This document shows, in pieces, positions 10,670-21,300 of a stretch of 64,000 bases of DNA (positions within the stretch are counted from its first letter, which is position 1; each line of letters begins with the position of its first letter). A model generated the notes under the pieces. That model was given only the letters and a program-made list of their open reading frames with translations, had not been told where the DNA came from and made no database searches. The position numbers and the translations under genes were made by a program. This stretch comes from Verticillium longisporum (Eukaryota; Ascomycota; Sordariomycetes; Glomerellales; Plectosphaerellaceae): contig JAETXT010000006.1 in the NCBI GenBank assembly GCA_019188255.1, positions 1,116,001 to 1,180,000 of the forward strand, read 5' to 3'.

Positions 10670-11835
10670 ATGCCAAAAGAAGCCTATCGATGCTCGCATG
10701 TGACTTCAAGGTTATAGGGACCATCCTTTGACGGGCGTGGAAGTCGGATGGTGCGCGAAGTACCCGCCATTATATGCCTTGATACTAAAGGTCTCAGTTC
10801 TTTCGGGGCTAAGATGAGCCTAGGCCTGGATCACAGCACTCGTCATGCCTTCTTGTGCCTGATTCTTACGGCGGAAATGATGTTACATACTGCTGTGATG
10901 CCATGACAATGCGGGAAGTTGCTCTTACTCCTTCATGGCATACGCTAATGCAGTCAGTATCCAGCTCCGGTCTGTATCGCCAAGCCATTCGGGTGCTACC
11001 ACGCCACAGGGGCCATACAGCACCGTTGAAGTTTTTCAACACGCTCAACGAGAGGTTGTTGCGTTCTGCATGCTCGTATTATGCACCAGACAGGCTACAA
11101 CAGTCACACACCTGCCCTGTTTATAGTCTTACGAAAGATTGACAACAGCGCAGATAGTATAAAATGAATGTTTGGGATTGTTTTCGGCAGCCTGATATTT
11201 TTGTTTCTGCTTATTGCATGTAAGGGCAGCTAGTACGTGCTCAAGACCGTTTTTTGCCCTCAGGAGTCCTTACCTGACCAGCGCCAGCGCTCGTGTCAGT
11301 GGAGGCAGCTATGCTGACGTTCTCATAACGCCGGGGGCGCAGTGCTGGTGATAATTTCCATGTTCTTCGGACTCTATACGAGACTTGATCGGCCTTTGGC
11401 CCGCTGCATTTATTCCTCCTTTGGGCCTTTTATCCAAATGAGCGGACATGGTCTTCGCCCCCATGGCAAAAATTGGAGGGATTGCCACGCCTACTCGCTG
11501 GTAATTAGAGGGTCGCGCAGGTCATGCTAAAGATATATCGTGGAGTGAGATGAGACGAAAAAACACAGACTCCGTCGTATACCACGTGAGTACGTAATTT
11601 GAAACCGCTATCACGGAAGCGAAGCAGCTCAGCCTCGTGAGCCGAACGGCCAGTTCAAACCCTTGCCAGCAGGACGGATGGACCATGATCGTCGCAAACG
11701 AGTCTACCAGACGTTATAATAACACGCACCTGTCACAATTCGGCTTAAGAAGAAGTCGAGACACGTTTTGCGGAGATCAGTCATGGCTTCAGGGGTTGTG
11801 GCACTTGCACCTATATCGCATGACAGCTCTGCAAA
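10670..11835. other. Gene-poor stretch
   Basis: More than 1.1 kb with only short, featureless open frames. No tRNA-like A/B boxes, repeats or transposon ends were seen. It lies downstream of the Hsm3-like gene and before the ankyrin-like remnant. Confidence 0.45.
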
Positions 11836-12260
11836 TTGTGGCCGACAAAGATAACACCGCTGGAAGGACATCTCGCCTGCTTATCCGGCGCCGTGCTATC
11901 GTGCAACCGGGAGATGGCACAGCTTCTGCTGAGCAGAGGCACGAGCATCGACGACTGGTGGATCCATGCCCCAAGCTCCTCGTCCCCGTACCCTCCCACG
12001 TGCCTCTGTTCGCGACTAGCCATGCCACGGCCGCACCCAGCAGTACGACGTCTGTAGTGCAAAGCTGTCTCGGCTTTAGGGAACCGATGTTGACGCCTTG
12101 GTCACAAAGGGCTGCCGCGGGGCGCGTCGCTCGGTGCTAAGCTCTGCGCGTGCCTATCCGGCGACGTCGCCGGTTGGCTACAGCGGTTCCCGTAGATCGA
12201 ACACTGGAAATGAAGCCGGCGGGTGCCGCCTGTGCTGCGGCAGGTAAAGGATCTACGCCT
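11836..12260 (+). pseudogene. Decayed ankyrin-repeat fragment
   Basis: Ankyrin-like segments appear in succession but in three different frames. CNREMAQLLLSRGTSIDD (about 11905-11958) is the helix-loop signature of one repeat. VPLFATSHATA is a weaker second start. GTDVDALVTKG (about 12080-12112) is another repeat end. AKLCACLSGDVAGWLQRF (about 12137-12190) resembles the start of a following repeat. No single frame joins them, and no start codon or plausible introns unite them. This looks like the relic of a longer ankyrin protein broken by several indels. Confidence 0.5.
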
Positions 12261-13053
12261 TGAGTTTCTTGTGCGGTGGGGTGGACGCGCGGGCGAGGGT
12301 GCAGGGGAAGACACTCGGGGAGCTTTTCCTGAGCGCACTGTCGTTGCGGGAGGACGGTTCTTATGCGAAGGACCGGGAGACGGGGGTGGTGTAGCAGGAT
12401 GAGAACGTTTCTGGGTCTTTTGGATGTCGATGACCTGAAACATGATTTTTAACGAAATCGTAGGGTTTGCTGAAAGCATGGTGTTGAGGGTGGCTAGATG
12501 TGAACCATACTTTAACATCTACACCCATGTCTGTGCTTCACTGATAGCATGGTAATCAAGCTTGGAAGACAACCAGAAGGGACACACGTGCATCAATCGC
12601 AGCCAGCAAAATTAGACAAAAGACAAGATTCATTGCAACGGAACGGCCTCTGCTTGTATTCTAGGTAAAGGGGAAAAGGGAGAGGGAACACCAATGTACA
12701 AGACAGAAAACCTCTTTTTTTCCGCAGAGCAAACCGCAGCATTAACCAGAGATCACTGTACACGGGACGCAGGTTACGGCGGTGCGCAAACCTTATATCC
12801 ACTGAGCCGAGCCAAGCAAGCCGTTTCTCGATAAGACATGCATGCGCCTGGCCCCTCTCTCTCACAACCCTCAATTCACTTCTCTTTCTCACATACACAT
12901 TCTCTCTCCGTGCCCTCCGACCCGCCGTACACCTTTTATATATTTCACTTCATCTCAAAAAGGCGGGAGACGGCCCGTTGGGTCTTTGCCACCTCGCGCC
13001 GGAGGCTCCAACTCCGCTCAACACTGTTCTGCCCATCTCGCTTCGAAAGCACC
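12261..13053. other. Intergenic downstream of the E2 gene
   Basis: About 800 bases holding the likely 3' untranslated region of the minus-strand E2 gene and nothing else I can support. Confidence 0.45.
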
Positions 13054-14501
13054 TTACAGCAGCAGCTGCAGGGGGTTCTCGAGGACCTTCTTGAACTCCT
13101 TGAGCCACTCAGCGCCAATGGCACCGTCGACGACCTTGTGGTCGAAGCTGCCGGTGACCTTGAGCTGCTCGTCCCACTCGAAGCCGGTGGTGCCGTCCTC
13201 GTTCTCGACGGGGACAGCGACCTTCTGGGTGGTGCCAATGGCGAGGATGGTGGACTGGGGCGGGTTGATGATGGCGGTGAAGTTATCGACGGCGGGGTTC
13301 ATGCCCATGTTGGAGATGGAGATGGTGCCACCCTGGTACTGCTCAGGCTTGAGCTTGCCGTCGCGGGCGAGCTTGGCGAGCTGCTTGACCTGGGAGGAGA
13401 TGGACTCGAGGCCGCGGCCCTCGACGCCCGTGACAATGGGGGTGATGAGGCCGGTGGGCGTCGAGACGGCGACGGAGACGTCGACGGTCGAGGACTGGCG
13501 GATGACGTCGCCGCGCCAGCTCGAGTTGGCCTGGGGCACCTTCTTGGAGGCGACGGCAATGGCCTTGATGAGGAAGTCGTTGACGGACAGTTTGTACTTG
13601 CCCTCGCTCGAGGCGTTGAGGGCCTGGCGCAGCTTCAGGAGCTTGGACACGGAGATGGAGCTCGTGACGAAGAAGTGGGGGTTCGTCTGGACAGACTCCT
13701 GCAGGCGGTTGGCAATGGTCTTGCGCATGCCGCTGATGGGGATGTCCTCGTAGGCGGCCGAGGCGGAGCCGGAAGCGGCGGCAGGCGAGGAGGCGGCCTT
13801 CTTGACGTCCTCCTCGGTGATCTGGCCACCCTTGCCTGTGCCCTTGATGTCGGCGACCTTGACGCCCTTCTCGCGGGCGAGGCGGACGGCACCAATGGAG
13901 GCGTTGGGCTCACGGTTGATAGCGGGCTCGAGCTTGCCGGCGGGACCGTTGTCCTCGGGTTCGGGCGCGGGCGTGGGGGCGGATTCGGAGGCAGAGGAGG
14001 AAGACTCGGACTTCTCCTCCTTCTTGGGGGCGGGCGCCGGGGCATCACCACCAGCGTCGGCGGCGGAGAAACCTTCGAAGGCGCTGACATCGGTGCCCTC
14101 CTCGACAAGGACGGCGATGGGCTGACTTGTTAGCTTGAATCGCGCGAGGCTGCATGGCAGTGCATGGGCACAGGGGAAAATGGGAGGCTTACGCTGCCGA
14201 CGGGAACATCCTTCTCGCCGCTCTCCTTGAGGGTCTTGGCAATAACACCCTCCTCCTGGAACTCAAAGTCCATCTGGGCCTTGTCCGTCTCAATCTCGAC
14301 CAGGACATCGCCGGGCGCGATGGAATCGCCGGCCTTCTTCTGCCAGGCGCCGATACCGCCGGCGGTCATGGTGGGTGACAGGGCGGGCATCTTGATGACG
14401 GTGTGCGGCGGGTACGAGGCATAGCAGCGGATGATGTGGGTGGAAAGGCTGGTGCGCAGGCCCTGACGCAGGACACGCCTTCGCAGAACGGTGGAGATCA
14501 T
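13054..14501 (-). CDS. LAT1: Pyruvate dehydrogenase E2, dihydrolipoamide acetyltransferase
   Basis: Exons 14193-14501 and 13054-14121, intron 14122-14192, giving 458 residues. The N-terminus ([18 protein letters not shown]) is an Arg-rich mitochondrial presequence. The lipoyl domain carries the lipoylated Lys in [14 protein letters not shown], at about residue 76. An Ala/Pro/Glu linker leads to the E1/E3-binding domain ([15 protein letters not shown]...[11 protein letters not shown]). The acetyltransferase core ends with the catalytic motif [16 protein letters not shown]. The protein forms the core of the mitochondrial pyruvate dehydrogenase complex and transfers the acetyl group to CoA. Length and domain order are normal for the fungal enzyme. 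Confidence 0.97.
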
Positions 14502-15087
14502 TGTGTCGGATTTGTGATCGTCGTGTTGATGGTTCTGGTGATGGGGTAAAGATCACCCGGAAGGAGGAGACAGAGCGAGAGCTGAGGGGTGACGGAGGAT
14601 ACTGGATCAAACCCCAAGAAAGAGAGTCAGAATGGCTCCGGACAAATTGACCGACAGCAATTGAAGGTCGGACTGAAGAGGGCGGATGGGGGGAAAGGGA
14701 GATGGGAGGAGAAGAAGCGACGCGGGATATTTCGAGGCGATGGGCTCGGAAACAGAAGGCGAGGCCAAGGGCGAAGTTGGGGCTGGCAGTTTTTGCGATG
14801 AGCTCGCACCGGCGTCCGATGGGAACGGAGCTTGAGGCGCTATGCCTGTTTGGGCCTTAGCGCACCCCGACAAATTCACGGAAGCTGCAGGGCGGCAGGC
14901 TCCACTTCGGATCAATTCGGAGCCAATCCTTCTTTTCTCTTGTACGACGGTCTTGTATTTCACCGCAGCGCCTGCCTCAGCTGGATATATCTCGAGGCCG
15001 TTCCACCACCCTGACTTCCTGCCTCCAGCCTGCCTCCAGCCCGCCTCCAGGTCACTATCTGTGTCCATATCACTTCCTGCCTCCAGA
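14502..15087. promoter_or_regulatory. E2 promoter and 3' flank of the MYND gene
   Basis: About 590 bases. Near 15013-15085 there are several imperfect CTGCCTCCAG / CTTCCTGCC copies, a small degenerate tandem repeat just past the MYND gene stop. The rest is purine-rich upstream sequence of the E2 gene. Confidence 0.4.
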
Positions 15088-15829
15088 TCACTTCCTGCCG
15101 TTGCCTGCGTCCTCCCCCAACCCCATCATGTGCTCCCTGACGCCTCCGAGAAACCGCTGCAGCTTCTCCTCAAACTCCGCCTCAGACCCCTGAAGAAGCT
15201 TCTGTCCAAACCCCTCGACATACTGCGCAAAGTGCTTGCGCGCGCGGATCTCGAGCTTGATGAACTTCTCCTGCGTAGGGTTCGTCACGACGCCCTGCGC
15301 CATGGCAGCGTCGAGATCCGACGTCTCCGTCTTGGTGTACGGCTCAGGCCATTTGACCGGCTCGTTTCCCCGTTGATCAATGTACCTCATGACGGGGACG
15401 AGCACGTCACTGAAGCCGTACTGGGCACCCGTCGTGTCGATGACCCACATTTCGCCGCTGGCCTTCGCCCCGAGCCGGAGGACGACGTGTACGCTCTTGC
15501 CCGAGTACGGATTCATCTCGTCGTTCTTGAACCTGGTTCGAAAGACAGGCTTCGTGACTCTGGTGAGGTCGCAGTCAAACATGACGGCCTTGTAGGCTAT
15601 GGTTGTCTCCTTCAGCAGTCTGGCTGCGCGCAGGAGCTTGATTCTCTCCTGCATTGCGCGGCAGTGCGACTTGTGGGTTTGGCCGATGCTCGATCTGACA
15701 GGCCTTGCTGCAGTAGGCTGTTGCGCCAGCGTCGCCTTCCAGGTGCTCGGGGGCACCTTTGCAGGTCGAGCAGAACAGCGAGGCGTCGGCGCCGCAGGCG
15801 ACGCATTTGACTTCGGGGAGGGCGTCCAT
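15088..15829 (-). CDS. MYND zinc-finger protein, frame broken
   Basis: The start at 15829 (MDALPEVKCVACGA) opens directly into a MYND finger: CxxC, then FCSTCKG, then AYCSKACQIEH. The finger's last ligands (HKSHC) are in the next frame. The frame change falls at a three-A run (minus strand, 15678-15680); one A fewer would give an unbroken 246-residue protein whose finger has all expected Cys/His ligands. The remaining ~190 residues (KETTIAYKAVMFDCDLTRV, then MWVIDTTGAQYGF) form a domain found after MYND fingers in fungal proteins of unknown function. MYND fingers usually bind Pro-rich partner peptides. The break sits inside the finger, so it would disable the protein if real. Confidence 0.75.
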
Positions 15830-16310
15830 CTTAGGTGAAGGTATCGTCGTGGTGGTTGTTGAAAACTTCAAATTCATTCAGAAATGGGTTCAAACCCAGC
15901 TATTTATTCTTCAGACCAGTCAATATTTCTCAGAGCAGTAAATGAACGTGGGCCGGTGAATGGACGTGGGAGCACTAGATGGTTCTTCAACTACTGTGAA
16001 TCACATATCATGCAACTGCCTTTTCTTCAGCACCGCTCGAAGGTTCGTCTCAGCCAGAAGGAGGGTGCAGCTTCTTCGAGGGGTATTTTCTTTACGAAAG
16101 TAATGCAGCTTCTGCAAATCACTTCTCGCTTGATAATCCTGCCGAAACCGAAATGCTTGCAGAGAACAGTGATCCCAAATTCAAACGCAGAGTATCAAGA
16201 AGCATCATAACTTCAAGCAATGCATCGAAATACTGTATGAGCCTTCATCTACAGGAACTATGCTCACGGTGTGGCACATAGTGGTGTCTTTCTTCTCGAA
16301 AAGGACCACC
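15830..16310. other. Intergenic, MYND promoter and aldolase 3' flank
   Basis: About 480 bases, more AT-rich than the neighbours. No gene or repeat seen. Confidence 0.45.
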
Positions 16311-17346
16311 TCAGTACGACGTGCCCTTGGCCGGCCTCGGCCCATCGCGCGCAACGCTGACGGCGTCGGCCACGGCATGCTGCAAAATGGTAAAGTCGGT
16401 CGCCACGCTGATCATGTCGAAGCCTTGCTCGGCATACTGCTTGCCCTGCTCGCCCGAGGTGCAGAAGATGCCCGCCTTCTTGCCCGCCTTGTGGGTGGCC
16501 TCCAAGATGCGCGCAATGGCCTCGTGCAGCTCGGGTTTCATGACACCGTCGATGACGGGGTGGCCGATATTGTTGGCTACGTTTTCGTTAGGACAAAGAG
16601 CTCTTCACATGGAAAAAGCAGAGGCAGGCATGTGTGTACCTAGGTCAAAGGGCCCCACGAAAAGAACATCGATGCCCTCGACGGCGGCAATGTCGTCCAC
16701 AGCGTCGAGGGCCTCTTGCGTCTCAATCTGCACCATGGTCAGGAGGCTGCCGTTGGCCTGCTGCAGGTACTCGGTCATGCTGGGGGCAGGGGTGAAGCGC
16801 TCCATGGCAAAGGGCGAGCCGAAGCCACGGCGGCCCCACGGCGGGAACTTGGCGGCCTGGACCAGATCTTTGGCCTCTTGGGCAGTACGCAGGAGGGGCA
16901 CGAGGGCCTGTCGTCGTGTCAGCAGAGTCGGCGTCTGGAAGTCGAAAGGGGCGGCCGTACGCCGTGGGCGCCACAATCAAGGGCGCCTGCAGTGATTGTT
17001 AGTCAAGATCCTTGGTTGGTGAGGAAACTGCTACATACGCTTCACGAGAGAAGCCTGAATGTCGGGAATTCTGACAATGGGAGAGACACCGGCGGCGGCA
17101 ATGGCAGGGACGGCATCGTGCATGGCCCGATCTGTGTACTTGTCAGCGACGAGGTGACCCGTGTGTGGAAGCATCGTGCGGCATGCCGTCAATGTTGCCG
17201 TGCTCGCAATCGACCATGACCCAGTCGACGCCGGGACTCTTGGCGAGGGCCCGCGAGACGTTGGCACTGGGAATCATCTGCCAGACGCCCAAGCTGGCGC
17301 CGGCGCCCTTGGTGAAGACAGACTTGAGCTTGTTGGCGGCCTGCAT
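16311..17346 (-). CDS. HpcH/HpaI-family aldolase
   Basis: Five exons: 17187-17346, 17039-17131, 16961-16986, 16640-16907 and 16311-16576, joined to 270 residues. Class II HpcH/HpaI aldolase landmarks are present: WVMVDCEHGNID, PIVRIPD, RGFGSPFAMERF, the metal-site segment VQIETQEALDAVDDIAAVEG and FVGPFDL. The family cleaves 2-keto-3-deoxy or 4-hydroxy-2-oxo acids to pyruvate and an aldehyde; the substrate is not evident. The first intron (17132-17186) begins with GC, not GT, and exon 3 is only 26 bases. Both assignments are set by the strong conservation on either side (GNIDD/RAMHDAVPAIA; AHG/ALVPLLRTA). No obvious partner enzymes lie nearby. Confidence 0.9.
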
Positions 17347-18312
17347 GGTGGGCAATTGTAAAAGAAGTAGACGATGAAGGTAGGGATTCAATCCGGTCAG
17401 CATGTCCTGTCAATGGAGGGGCTTTGTAGCTTCCCCCGCAGACAGACTGCCGGCCCCGGTCAGCGGACGTCATGAAGGGGCCGACGGTCGGCGATGGAGT
17501 TGAAGGCAGTCCTCGCTATTCTCATTGGTCTCACGGTCAATCCAGGGCGCGGCGTCAGGGCGTGGTTCCCGTCTTGGGCCGGCCGGTGCTGATTTGACCG
17601 AGAGCAAGCAACGCATGATGATGGGGGGGTACCTTAGATCATCGTGGTTTGCGGGGCCTGTAACACTGTAATGATGGCCCAATCACTGAATGTAGCCAGG
17701 CTATTGTTGAGTCGGAAGACAGCCGCAGCCTGAGTGGACCAACTAGACGCGGCTGCGCGGACGAGCATGGCGCCTATTATGACCGAACGCTCTTGACGCC
17801 TTACGCCTTGACGCCTTACGCCTTGACGCCTTGACGCGTCCCGTTGGCCCACTTCTCCTATTCGGCTGACAAAGGCGAGCTGCATCGGTGCACGGACTCT
17901 TGCGTCGTGTTCGAATCCGATGCCAATGGAAGGCCCGAACCCATTGAGCTGTCCTGCCTGGCTCGTCACAGTCAGCCTGCACAAGCCAGCAAGCAGCAGA
18001 CTCCAGGGTCCAGCCTCGATCCAAAGAATTAATTTTGGGTTTCGTCCGAGGACAGGACACACATCCGCACCACCATCTCATCTGTTGATCTCCGACAGCA
18101 GAGTCCCTCGAAGAGCCCTCGCTGCAGCTTCCTCGACTGCGCTGGCCTTTCTGTCTGCCCCCATCATCTCGAGTCGAGCCTAGTCAAGCTCCCAGAAGTT
18201 GCGCCTCCTGCGAGCCCCTCCCACGTCGACCTACCTACCGACATCAACACTCCTTTGCTTGACATTGCCCGCGCCCGGAACGAATGGCAGCTTGATCAAC
18301 CAGTGCTCCCTC
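17347..18312. promoter_or_regulatory. Divergent promoter of the aldolase and SEC7
   Basis: About 970 bases between start codons. It contains a short tandem repeat (17789-17836). No gene supported. A GTTCGAATCC string at about 17909 resembles a tRNA B box, but no cloverleaf can be drawn around it. Confidence 0.45.
17789..17836. repeat. Short tandem repeat, TTGACGCCTTACGCC type
   Basis: Roughly three copies of a 14-15 bp unit (CTTGACGCCTTACGC) end in GACGCCTTGACGCG. It lies in the promoter region between the aldolase and SEC7. Confidence 0.7.
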
Positions 18313-21300
18313 ATGAGCTCCGTCAAGTTTCTGGTCGCCTCCTTGGAGGCCATCGCCGCATCCAAGGAGGCCCAGCGACACAAGCAGCTCTCCGAGTCGC
18401 TACAAAAGACCCTCGAAGCCGTCAAAGAAGCCGACCCCCAGCTGCCCGACCCCGAAGTCGTCTTTGCGCCTCTGCACCAGGCCACCAAGACGGGCAACAC
18501 CCATCTCATCACGAGCGCCCTCGATTGCATCGGAAAACTCATTTCCTATTCACACTTCTCCGCGCCCCCGGCCACCGCCGCCGCTTCCGAAGATGGAGGG
18601 GGAGAAAAGGAGACCGACGGCGAGCAGCCACCACCCCTCATCGAGCGGGCCATCGATACCATCTGTGGGTGCTTCCAGGGCGAGACGACACCCGTCGAGA
18701 TACAGCTGCAGATTGTCAAGCCGTTACTGGCCGCCGACCTGAACGACAAGATCGTCGTCCACTGCGCCGGCCTCCTGAAGGCGGTGCGCCAGGTCTACAA
18801 CGTCTTCCTCCTGTCGCGGAGCACTGCCAACCAGCAGATGGCGCAGGGCACTCTGACGCAGATGGTCGGTACCGTCTTCGAGCGAGTCAAGACCCGACTG
18901 CACATGAAGGAGGCGCGCCTCAACCTGGCCAACACGAAGAACAGCTCCAGCAACATCACATTCGACCCCGCCGAACAAGCCAACTCGGTGAACGGATCGG
19001 GAGAGAAGATTGCCGAGGCAGAAGATGAAGACAGCGCGAATGACGTCGCCAGCGATGTTGCCGCTGTGCCGGCGCCGGCCCCCGATGCCAAGGCCACGCA
19101 GGCCAAGCTGACACTGAAGGATCTCGAGACGAGGAAGAGCTTTGACGATTCGACCCTCGGCGAAGGCCCTACCATGGTCACCCAGATCAAGCCGGCCAAG
19201 ATGGAGCGCACCGAGTCGCAGTCGTCGGCCAAGGAAGAGGACAATTACGACGAGCTCGAAGCCGAGGACGAGGTCTACATCCGCGACGCCTACCTCGTCT
19301 TCCGATCCTTCTGCAACCTATCCACCAAGGTCCTGCCTACCGAGCAGCTGTACGAGGTCCGCGGCCAGCCCATGCGCTCCAAGCTCATCTCCCTCCACCT
19401 CATTCATACCCTCATGAACAACAACATTACTGTCTTCACCTCCCCCTTTGTACCATCAGGAATTCCCGGACCAACGAAGTTACGACTTTCATACAAGCGA
19501 TCAAGTACTACATCTGTCTGAGCGTGACCCGCAACGGAGCTAGCTCGGTCGATGGCATCTTTAATGTCTGCGCCGAGATTTTCTGGCTCGTGCTCAAGTT
19601 CATGCGGGAGCAGTTCAAGGTGCGTGCCCTCCTCAATCGCTGTGCCCATGTGCCGCACTAACAGTTCTTCAGCTCGAAATCGCCGTCTTTTTGAACGAGA
19701 TCTATCTTGCCTTGCTGGCAAGGCGGACCGCCCCGGTCTCACAGAAGGCCACGGTTGTCACCATTCTCAACAGGTTCTGTGCCGACTCGAGGGGTCTTGT
19801 TGAGGTGTATCTGAACTACGACTGCGAAGGCAACGTCGACAATCTCTTCCAGACCATCATTGAGGATCTGTCCAAATACTCGACAGCAGCAGTCCCCATC
19901 ACACCCGGCCAGGAGCAACAGTATGAAGAGAAGGCTGCGAGGACGCCGTCACCTGGCGAGTGGCAGCTTCGTCCCATTCTGCCGCCGCCTCTGTCTGTCG
20001 CGCAGATTGTCCCGCATGCCGAGCCCGAGTCGGAGATTCCCAAGGAGTACGTCATCAAGCGTGTCGCGTTGGACGCTCTCGTCGAGTCGCTGCGCTCAAT
20101 GGTCGATTGGTCTGGATCTGTCAGGACAGACAGGAATACGGATGGGCTCCGTGCCGATGGCGATGTGGACACCCGACTTTCTGAGGACCTGCGACCATCG
20201 ATCGACCCCAGCGTCAGCGAGAGCCACTCTCGTGTTGATACCCCTACAGCGCCGAGTACGCCGATGTTTGAGGACGACCCTGCCCACCTGGAAAAGGTCA
20301 AGCAGAGGAAAACGGCGCTCAACAACGCCATCAAGCAGTTCAACTTCAAACCTAAGAGAGGTATCGCCATGCTGATCAAGGAAGGGTTCATCGCAAGTGA
20401 CAGCCCCGAAGACATTGCCAAGTTCCTCATCCAGGAAGATCGTCTCGACAAGGCCCAGATCGGTGAATATCTCGGCGAGGGCGAGCCCAAGAACATTGAG
20501 ATCATGCACGCCTTTGTCGACACCATGCAATTCACCAAGTGGCGCTTTGTGGACGCGCTCCGGACGTTCCTGCAATCATTCCGTCTCCCTGGTGAGGCCC
20601 AAAAGATTGATCGTTTCATGCTCAAGTTTGCGAACCGATATGTCATGGGCAACCCCAATGCGTTCGCCAACGCAGACACGGCCTATGTATTGGCTTACTC
20701 TGTCATTCTCCTGAATACCGATTTGCACAGCACCAAGATCGCCAGGAGGATGAGCAAAGAAGACTTTATCAAGAACAACCGCGGCATCAACGACGATGCC
20801 GACTTGCCGCCCGAATATCTGCTTCAAATTTACGACGAGATCGAGAGTAACGAGATTGTTCTCAAGAGTGAGCGGGACGCTGCCGCCATGGCGGGCAACG
20901 CTCCGCCGACGTCAACAGGTATCGCCGCAGGTCTCGGACAGGCACTCTCGAACATGGGCAGGGATCTGCAGAGGGAAGCCTACGTGCAGCAGTCTGTGGA
21001 GATTGCGTCGCGGTCGGAGCAGCTGTTCAAGAACCTTCTCAAGACACAGCGCCGCAATGCCCAGCGTGCTGGCGTCAAGTTCATGCCCGCGACATCCTTC
21101 CAGCACATCGGTCCCATGTTCGACGTGACCTGGATGTCCTACTTCTCGGCTCTGTCCAACCAGATGCAGAAGGCCCAAAACATTGAGGTCAACAAGCTGT
21201 GCCTTGAGGGCATGAAGCTGGCTACCAAGATTGCCTGCTCTTTCGACCTCTCTACGCCCCGTGAGGCTTTTGTCTCGGCTCTGAGGAATATCACCAACAT

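Noticed and set aside
12838..14133. 431-codon plus-strand frame opposite the E2 gene
   Set aside because: It is the antisense shadow of a GC-rich conserved gene; its Gly/Leu/Asp-biased text has no family features.
15670..15720. Intron explaining the MYND frame change
   Set aside because: The only GT...AG pair there is about 22 bases, too short, and it would remove zinc ligands.
17880..17950. Possible tRNA suggested by GTTCGAATCC
   Set aside because: No A box, no pairing acceptor or anticodon arms at the right spacing.
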